A stretch of 64,000 nucleotides of DNA from Ovoidimarina sp039190895 (GTDB lineage Bacteria; Pseudomonadota; Alphaproteobacteria; Rhodobacterales; Rhodobacteraceae), in the NCBI GenBank assembly GCA_039190895.1, contig JBCCXY010000004.1, positions 9,837-73,836 of the forward strand. Direction: 5' to 3'. Both the position numbers and the translations under genes were made by a program. Below are positions 58,591-64,000 of the stretch, one piece after another; within the stretch, counting starts at the first letter, position 1; every line of letters starts with the position of its first letter. A model generated the notes under the pieces. That model saw only the letters and a program-made list of their open reading frames with translations. It made no database searches and was not told the origin of the DNA.

Positions 58591-59684
58591 TACGCTTTAT
58601 CGTTGCCGTGTTTCTGGCCGTCGCCCCGCTGGCGGCGCAAGCCCAGGACATCCGCATTCGCGATCTGGTGGAGTTCGACGGCGTTCGGGGCAACGATCTG
58701 GTGGGCTACGGCCTCGTCGTCGGCCTGAACGGGACGGGCGACGGGCTGCGGAATTCGCCCTTCACCGAAGAGATCATGACCAACCTGCTGGAGCGTCTGG
58801 GCGTCAACGTGACGGGGGAGCAGTTTCGCCCCAACAACGTGGCGGCGGTGTTCGTGACGGCGACGCTGCCCGCGTTTGCGAGGACGGGCAGTCGGATCGA
58901 CGTGACCGTATCGGCCATCGGCGATGCCGACAGTCTACTGGGCGGGACGCTGGTGATGACGCCGCTGACGGCGGCGGACGGGCAGATTTACGCGGTGGCC
59001 CAGGGCACGGTGATCGCGGGTGGCATCTCGGCCGAGGGCGATGCGGCGAGCGTGACGACCGGCGTGCCGACGTCCGGGGGTATCCCGGCGGGCGCGCGGA
59101 TCGAGCGGGAGATCGACTTTGATTTCGGCACGCTGGAGATGGTCCGCCTGGCGCTGCGCAACCCGGATTTCACGACGGCGGGTCGGATCGAGGCGGTGAT
59201 CAACGAGGCATTCGGCGCACAGGTCGCCGTGATGCGCGATGCCGGGACGGTCGACTTCGATATAGGCGGGACAGGGCTCCCCTCGCCCGCCCACGCGGTG
59301 GGACTGGTCGAAAACCTTCGGGTGCAGCCCGAGATCCGGGCAAGGGTCGTCGTGGATCAGCGGTCGGGCACCATTGTGATGGGGCAGGATGTGCGCATCT
59401 CGCGGGTGGCGGTCAGCCAGGGCGGGCTGACGATCCGCATCGCCGAGAACGCCGATGCGGTGCAGCCCAACCCTTTTTCCCAGGGCGAGACGATTGTGCT
59501 GCCCCGCTCTGCCGCGTCGATTGAAACCGAAGAAGGCGCGATGGCAGAGGTCTATGGCGGGCCGACTCTGTCGGACGTCGTGGCGGGGCTGAACGCGCTG
59601 GGCGTGTCGCCGCGCGATATGATCGACATCCTGAAAAGCATCAAAGCTGCCGGCGCGCTGCACGCAGAGTTCATCGTGCGCTGA
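58587..59684 (+). CDS. flgI: flagellar P-ring protein FlgI
   Basis: A 365-residue P-ring subunit with a signal peptide (about 1-18, ending AAQA). Family motifs include IRDLVEFDGVRGNDLVGYGLVVGLNGTGDG near the mature start, LLERLGVNV, and the C-terminal DVVAGLNALGVSPRDMIDILKSIKAAGALHAEF. It assembles in the periplasm around the rod. It is coupled to flgL and converges with the glycosyltransferase gene 12 bases downstream. Confidence 0.95.
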   Translation: MIRFIVAVFLAVAPLAAQAQDIRIRDLVEFDGVRGNDLVGYGLVVGLNGTGDGLRNSPFTEEIMTNLLERLGVNVTGEQFRPNNVAAVFVTATLPAFARTGSRIDVTVSAIGDADSLLGGTLVMTPLTAADGQIYAVAQGTVIAGGISAEGDAASVTTGVPTSGGIPAGARIEREIDFDFGTLEMVRLALRNPDFTTAGRIEAVINEAFGAQVAVMRDAGTVDFDIGGTGLPSPAHAVGLVENLRVQPEIRARVVVDQRSGTIVMGQDVRISRVAVSQGGLTIRIAENADAVQPNPFSQGETIVLPRSAASIETEEGAMAEVYGGPTLSDVVAGLNALGVSPRDMIDILKSIKAAGALHAEFIVR

Positions 59685-59696
59685 GGCGCGCCTCCG

Positions 59697-62309
59697 CTAG
59701 CCCTCTCCTCCCACGGGAACACGCTCCGCGTCTTCGGGTTCGGGGGTGGCCTGGTCCTGTATCCAGGCCCAAAGTTCCTGGAATTCTGGCAAGGCGATGA
59801 CCTCGCTGATGCGGGCCGTGTGGTGGTTGCAGGCCTTCATGTGCAGGGTCGCGACTTCCTGGTCCTGCAGAAGTTGGCTGTAGGCCGCACGGGCGGCGTC
59901 GGCGTTACGCATGGGCGCGTCGGGCATCACTTCGTTGCGGTCCCGCAATCGCCAATAGCGTTGGCCGACGGATTTGCCGTCGATCACCACATCGCCGCGG
60001 GATTTCTTCACCAGATAAGATTGCACCGACCGCAGAGGGTAGTGCTCCAGCGTGACAAGGTGATAGGCGCCACGGCAGTCGATCCCGTTCTCCTTCGGGT
60101 CCGCCAACAGCGCGTCGGTTGCCTCGCCCGAGCCGTTCAGCCACACCACCCGCTCCCCCGGGCTGAAGTCGGGGCGGTGGTTGCGGATCTGGCCAAGCTT
60201 GGGGCTGAGGCGGATGATCGTCTTGACGCCACGCGCGGCCTTCCACTTGCCCGGTTTGCGGGTCTGGTGGGCCGGGAACTGGTCGGTGACCCAGCCCGGC
60301 TCGAACTCCTCCCGGCCATTGCTGCCGTGGTTGAGCTCGGACATCGACAGGGCGTCGAACGGGTCCACCTCTGCCAGCAAATCGCGCAGGTGGCCGGTGC
60401 CGGCGTGGATGTTGATGAATTCGTCGACATCCATCGAGATGACGAAATCTGCCTGCGCGAAGCCCGGCAGCCCATGCAGGTGCTTCAGGGCGACCGGCTG
60501 GTAGTAGGTGGAGCCTTCATGCACCGCCGGGTTTTCGAGATGCGTGACGACGCCCAGCGCGTCGAGGCGGTTCAGCAGCTTGTCCGTGCCATCGGTGCAG
60601 TGGTTGGTGAACACGATGAAGTCGGTGACGCCCAGCGCCTGATGCCACGCGATCCATTCAAGGATGAACGGCCCCTCGTCCTTCATACAGGTGGCGATGA
60701 GGATCCGGGGCTCGTCCCGGCCCCAGCGGCGATAGGCACGGCGGGGCATGCGGCTATTGATATTGGTCGGCAGCACCTCCAGCCCCTGATCGTGGCGGCG
60801 GAACAGGTGCGGGGCGGCCTGGCTAAGCCCGGCCTCGGTAAGGACGGTTTCCAAGAAGATGCCTTCCACCGTCGGGCCGATGGCCACGGTGTGGACATGG
60901 CCGAGGTCGATCAGGTCGAGCACGGCAAGCGACAGGTCCTGCCAATGGCAGACCACGACAGTGGGGGCAAAGTCGGCGACCTCGTCAGGGTCTTCGCTGC
61001 CGTCAAGGGCGAGGACGGCCTCTTCCGACAGACCCTCCGGCAGCCAGCCGTCACCGACGAAAAGGACGCGGTCATCGGCGCCCACGTCCACGCCCCAATC
61101 CTGCGGTGCGGATTTGAGGTCAAGCGGCGCAGGCGCGGTTTCGGTGAGCGCGGCGGGCAGCGTGTCGGGTGCGACTACCGGCAGGTCCGCCGGTCGCGTA
61201 GAGGTGGCGGAGCGCGCCTCCGGTACAGGCGGAGCGAACAACGTGTCTTCGGCAGGCGCAAGAAGCACCGGGACGTCGGTTAGCGCAAACGCGTCGTCAT
61301 CGCCGGTAGGGTGGGCAATCTGCCCACCGCCCGTTGCCTCAACAAGCGGGGGTTCGATCACCAGCGGAGCGTCGTCGTTGCTAAGCGCGATGTCCAGAGC
61401 TTCGCCGAGCTCCCGCGTCACCGTCTCGGCACTGCTGGCCTCGCGGAGGGCGGCCATCGCCTCAAGCGCGAGGGACCACTCCGGCCCGCCCGCAGCCGCG
61501 CGCAAGCGCGCAATGCCGTCCTGTACGGCGTCCAGCGTGGGCGCGTCGATGAGGAAGGGATAGCCGCCGCCAAGAAGATCCAATGCGTCGGGAACCTGGC
61601 GGTTGACAAGAACGACAGCGCCCAAGGCGGCGGCGTTGAACCCCTTTGTGAAGGGCTTGAACTCCAACAGCTTGTTGCGACCCGGCCCCTCGCGGACGGC
61701 ATAATGGGCGTTGACCGCGCCGACCTCGGCCAGGGTCTGCGGATCGACATGCGTGCCGGAGTAATCGGCGATCTGCACATCGCCCAGGACCTCATCCGGC
61801 AGAAACGCATTCTCGCGCAGGCCAAAATAGCCGAGGCGGGCCTGCGTGTCGGCAGACCGGTCGACCCACTGCAGCGACGGGTCGTGGTGGTGCATCACCA
61901 GATGCGCGACCGGCGGGGTGTCCATCCGGGCGGCGAGGTCTTCATTGATCGCGCGGAGGCCCGCGTGGCTTGCGGCGATCATGACGTCCATCGGCACGGT
62001 CGGGGCGGGATGCATGCGGGCATCGACGAAATCGATGCACATCGCGCGCACGGTCTGGCGCAGGTTGGCCAGCACATCCGGGTCCAACGCGCGATCCGCG
62101 CGCTTGAGGAAGATAACCACCTTGCCGCGAAGTTCCTCGGGCAGTTTGCGCTGGCGTCGGACGCGGCCCGGGCGCGGCAAGGCCATGGTCGAGAACTGAA
62201 ACCGCGCGCCCAACCGCTGCTGCGCCATGGCGCCAAGCTGATCGCAACGCATGATCTTGGCGCCCGCGTTCACATGGCCCGCCCGGTAGAGGAACACGAC
62301 CTCGATCAC
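59697..62309 (-). CDS. large two-part glycosyltransferase (GT2/GT92-like C-terminal domain)
   Basis: An 870-residue protein. The C-terminal half (about residues 535-810) is a glycosyltransferase: RILIATCMKDEGPFILEWIAWHQALGVTDFIVFTNHCTDGT opens it, and SMDVDEFINI is the metal-binding DxD region. The N-terminal half (about 1-310) resembles neither this fold nor any I can name. A Pro/Ala/Thr-rich linker (about 315-400) joins them and includes a short stretch encoded by a dispersed palindrome. The GTG start at 62309 overlaps the stop of the upstream methyltransferase gene. Flagellar or surface-polysaccharide glycosylation is inferred from position. Confidence 0.8.
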   Translation of the reverse strand: MIEVVFLYRAGHVNAGAKIMRCDQLGAMAQQRLGARFQFSTMALPRPGRVRRQRKLPEELRGKVVIFLKRADRALDPDVLANLRQTVRAMCIDFVDARMHPAPTVPMDVMIAASHAGLRAINEDLAARMDTPPVAHLVMHHHDPSLQWVDRSADTQARLGYFGLRENAFLPDEVLGDVQIADYSGTHVDPQTLAEVGAVNAHYAVREGPGRNKLLEFKPFTKGFNAAALGAVVLVNRQVPDALDLLGGGYPFLIDAPTLDAVQDGIARLRAAAGGPEWSLALEAMAALREASSAETVTRELGEALDIALSNDDAPLVIEPPLVEATGGGQIAHPTGDDDAFALTDVPVLLAPAEDTLFAPPVPEARSATSTRPADLPVVAPDTLPAALTETAPAPLDLKSAPQDWGVDVGADDRVLFVGDGWLPEGLSEEAVLALDGSEDPDEVADFAPTVVVCHWQDLSLAVLDLIDLGHVHTVAIGPTVEGIFLETVLTEAGLSQAAPHLFRRHDQGLEVLPTNINSRMPRRAYRRWGRDEPRILIATCMKDEGPFILEWIAWHQALGVTDFIVFTNHCTDGTDKLLNRLDALGVVTHLENPAVHEGSTYYQPVALKHLHGLPGFAQADFVISMDVDEFINIHAGTGHLRDLLAEVDPFDALSMSELNHGSNGREEFEPGWVTDQFPAHQTRKPGKWKAARGVKTIIRLSPKLGQIRNHRPDFSPGERVVWLNGSGEATDALLADPKENGIDCRGAYHLVTLEHYPLRSVQSYLVKKSRGDVVIDGKSVGQRYWRLRDRNEVMPDAPMRNADAARAAYSQLLQDQEVATLHMKACNHHTARISEVIALPEFQELWAWIQDQATPEPEDAERVPVGGEG
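61306..61328 (+). repeat. GTAGG-ended palindromic repeat, copy 7, inside a coding region
   Basis: All 23 bases are identical to copy 6 at 33781-33803. It falls within the glycosyltransferase gene, encoding about GGQIAHPT at residues 328-335 in the linker between its two halves. Since 23 is not a multiple of three, extra bases must have been gained or lost with it to keep the frame. Confidence 0.85.
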
Positions 62310-63082
62310 GGCGTCACCTTCGCCGCACGGCCTGTGACGGGCTCGGCCCGGGCAGCTTGCTGAAACAGCGGAAACCCCGCGCGCGCCTCGTCCCGGGCGG
62401 AGCGGTAGGTGAAGCTGTCGAACAGCCGGTCGACGCCGAAGGCCTGCAGGGACAGGCGCTGGTAGACGGTCAGGATATCGTCATAGCGTTCGCGCAACAC
62501 GGTGCTCTTCGGGTCGAGGTTCGACACCACGACCAGCCCGGTGCGCCGACAATCCAGCACGTCGATCTTCAGGTCGTCGCGGTAGGTCTGCAGGATCGGG
62601 AGGATCTTCCAGACATCCCCTGTCCACGCCCCGCCCGGCAGGTTGTCGAGGTCGCGCGTCGTCATCTCATGCGAGAACGGGCAGCAATCGTGGATCGTGG
62701 TGATCCCGTCCGGCGCGCTCGCGGCCTCGGTCGCGATGAAATCGCGCAACAGGAACTCGATCAGGTGCATCCCGTCGAGGAAGCTGAGCCCCAGCCTGAT
62801 CCCGTTCTTCTGCAGAAACCGGCTTTCGAAGAACGCGTCGCTCGTTTGCTGAAAGATGTGCAGGGCCGGTTTCTCCCCCACCACATCGGCGTTGATCGAA
62901 AAGTGCGGATCGACCGCAATCGTCGCGCTGCGCACCGGCGCGAAAGAGCGGCCCGAGCGGCAGCCGACCTCCATATACCAGTCGAAGGCCACCTGGCCGT
63001 GCATCTCTTGCAGGAACCGGCGATAGCCCATGCCGTCCGCCTTGCGGAACGCCTCTTGCGCGGTGTCCGTGTCTATCGCCAT
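62306..63082 (-). CDS. methyltransferase-like protein paired with the glycosyltransferase
   Basis: A 258-residue protein of the Methyltransf_24-like type, often found with surface-glycan genes. YMEVGCRSGRSF (about residues 36-47) is the SAM-binding region, AVDPHF follows strand 2, and LSFLDGMHLIEFLLRDF and TIHDCCPF are the later core segments. No signal peptide or membrane segment is present. Its stop overlaps the GTG of the glycosyltransferase (GTGA), so the two are made together. The substrate is unknown. Confidence 0.78.
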   Translation of the reverse strand: MAIDTDTAQEAFRKADGMGYRRFLQEMHGQVAFDWYMEVGCRSGRSFAPVRSATIAVDPHFSINADVVGEKPALHIFQQTSDAFFESRFLQKNGIRLGLSFLDGMHLIEFLLRDFIATEAASAPDGITTIHDCCPFSHEMTTRDLDNLPGGAWTGDVWKILPILQTYRDDLKIDVLDCRRTGLVVVSNLDPKSTVLRERYDDILTVYQRLSLQAFGVDRLFDSFTYRSARDEARAGFPLFQQAARAEPVTGRAAKVTP

Positions 63083-63325
63083 GCTCGATCTCGACGCCTG
63101 TTTTCAGCGCTTAAGGCCATATGCTCATAGGACCCGAGCCCGCGCAAGCTGGGCGATTCGCGCGGGCGACCTGACGTCACCCTGTTCACACGCCGCCGCT
63201 TTATCCAGCAAACGCGGCATATCGCGGCAAAGACGCATGGAATCCGTTGCATATCAAATGGAGGTGCGCTCTATTCCAATCGCTTAACCGCTCCGGGACG
63301 AGGGCGAAGACACAGGGAGATTGCA

Positions 63326-64000
63326 TTGGCATCAGCCAACGCAGCCAACGGCACCGCGTTCGTGGAGTTCGAGCGCGTACAGAAGAGTTACGACGGCGAG
63401 ACGCTGGTCGTGAAGGACCTGAACCTCTCTGTGGGCAAGGGCGAGTTTCTGACAATGCTCGGCCCATCAGGGTCGGGCAAGACGACCTGTCTAATGATGC
63501 TCGCAGGGTTTGAAACGGCCACCCATGGAGAGATCCGGCTGGACGGGCGGGAGATCAACAATATCCCGCCGCACAAGCGCGGGATCGGCATGGTCTTTCA
63601 GAACTATGCCCTGTTCCCACACATGACAGTGGCCGAAAACCTGTCGTTCCCGCTGGAAGTGCGGGGGATGTCGAAGCCCGACCGCGAAACCAAGGTGCAG
63701 CGCGCGCTCGACATGGTGCAGATGGGCGCCTTCGGAGGCCGCCGCCCGGCGCAGTTGTCAGGTGGTCAGCAGCAGCGGATCGCGCTGGCGCGGGCACTGG
63801 TGTTTGAGCCGGAGCTTGTGCTGATGGATGAGCCGCTGGGTGCGCTCGACAAGCAATTGCGGGAGCATATGCAATTCGAAATCACCAACCTCGCGCATGA
63901 GTTGGGGATCACGACGGTTTACGTGACGCATGATCAGACCGAGGCGCTGACGATGTCCGACCGCGTGGCGGTGTTCGACGATGGTGTCATACAGCAGCTC
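63326..64000 (+). CDS. PotA-type ABC transporter ATP-binding protein (3' end cut off)
   Basis: About 225 N-terminal residues of an ATPase for a spermidine/putrescine-type importer. Walker A GPSGSGKTT (about residue 46), Q-loop GMVFQNYALFPHMTV (about 90), signature LSGGQQQR (about 142), Walker B LVLMDEP (about 163) and THDQTEA (about 194) are intact. The frame runs off the right edge. The probable start is TTG at 63326 with AGGGAGA about five bases upstream; no ATG is suitably placed. The other transporter genes would lie beyond the window. Confidence 0.85.
   Translation, partial: MASANAANGTAFVEFERVQKSYDGETLVVKDLNLSVGKGEFLTMLGPSGSGKTTCLMMLAGFETATHGEIRLDGREINNIPPHKRGIGMVFQNYALFPHMTVAENLSFPLEVRGMSKPDRETKVQRALDMVQMGAFGGRRPAQLSGGQQQRIALARALVFEPELVLMDEPLGALDKQLREHMQFEITNLAHELGITTVYVTHDQTEALTMSDRVAVFDDGVIQQL

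Noticed and set aside
59820..61283. A 487-codon rightward frame opposite the glycosyltransferase
   Set aside because: Shadow of a gene with clear DxD and nucleotide-sugar motifs.
1..64000. rRNA, tRNA, CRISPR arrays, insertion sequences or phage genes
   Set aside because: None were recognised by reading; a tRNA scan and a repeat search would be needed to exclude them formally.

Overview
The window is GC-rich DNA from an alphaproteobacterium, most likely a marine member of the Rhodobacterales (Roseobacter group). I infer this from the gene families and layout: ClpS, a DacF-SPOR carboxypeptidase, YejABEF, the flgE-flgK-flgL-flgI block, a periplasmic-binding-protein polyol transporter with a SorC-type regulator, and short GTAGG-ended palindromes between genes. 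About 60 protein-coding genes fill the sequence, including one cut off at each end. I saw no rRNA, tRNA, CRISPR array, prophage or insertion sequence.

Layout. 1-4.3 kb: a cut ketopantoate-reductase-like gene and an acyl-CoA ligase, MsrA, then a 71-residue protein coupled to a COG0523 GTPase behind a Zur-like palindrome. 4.4-15.9 kb: a polyol catabolic region with xylitol dehydrogenase, an FGGY kinase, a HAD phosphatase, a complete sugar-alcohol ABC transporter, a SorC/DeoR-type regulator, an SDR, ribitol 2-dehydrogenase and a ribulokinase. 15.9-22.5 kb: housekeeping and hypothetical genes (SDR, RsmC-like methyltransferase, ClpS, HAD, DacF-SPOR, CBS-domain protein, YdjC-like deacetylase). 22.6-28.7 kb: a yejABEF-type peptide transporter with an extra small membrane protein embedded in it. 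28.8-34.4 kb: cytochrome c, PheA, NudC, the 2',3'-cyclic-nucleotide phosphodiesterase CpdB, and a lipoprotein. 34.6-37.3 kb: an NMT1-type ABC importer. 37.3-40.7 kb: an alpha/beta hydrolase and TetR regulator sharing two operators, a methyltransferase, a rhodanese and an SDR.

40.7-44.8 kb holds a bacterial RNA-repair pair: the three-domain polynucleotide kinase-phosphatase-ligase Pnkp and the RNA 3'-terminal 2'-O-methyltransferase Hen1, in convergent orientation. Hen1 sits 39 bp behind, and may belong to, a leftward exopolysaccharide operon (AAA ATPase, Wzz-like protein, BY-type kinase). A rightward operon (TPR lipoprotein, Wza-like export protein, outer-membrane barrel) leaves the same 480-bp intergenic region. 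All six belong to families normally found with exosortase systems, but no exosortase or sorting-signal protein is visible here.

53-59.7 kb: a rhomboid protease, then motB, flgE, flgK, flgL and flgI. 59.7-63.1 kb: a two-gene glycosyltransferase/methyltransferase unit facing flgI. The window ends inside a PotA-type ABC ATPase gene.

The points most worth follow-up are the Pnkp/Hen1 pair and its link to the polysaccharide operon; the COG0523 GTPase that lacks the CxCC metal motif yet lies behind a Zur-like site; the embedded Yej membrane protein; and the dispersed palindromes, one of which lies inside the glycosyltransferase reading frame and is identical over 23 bp to an intergenic copy.
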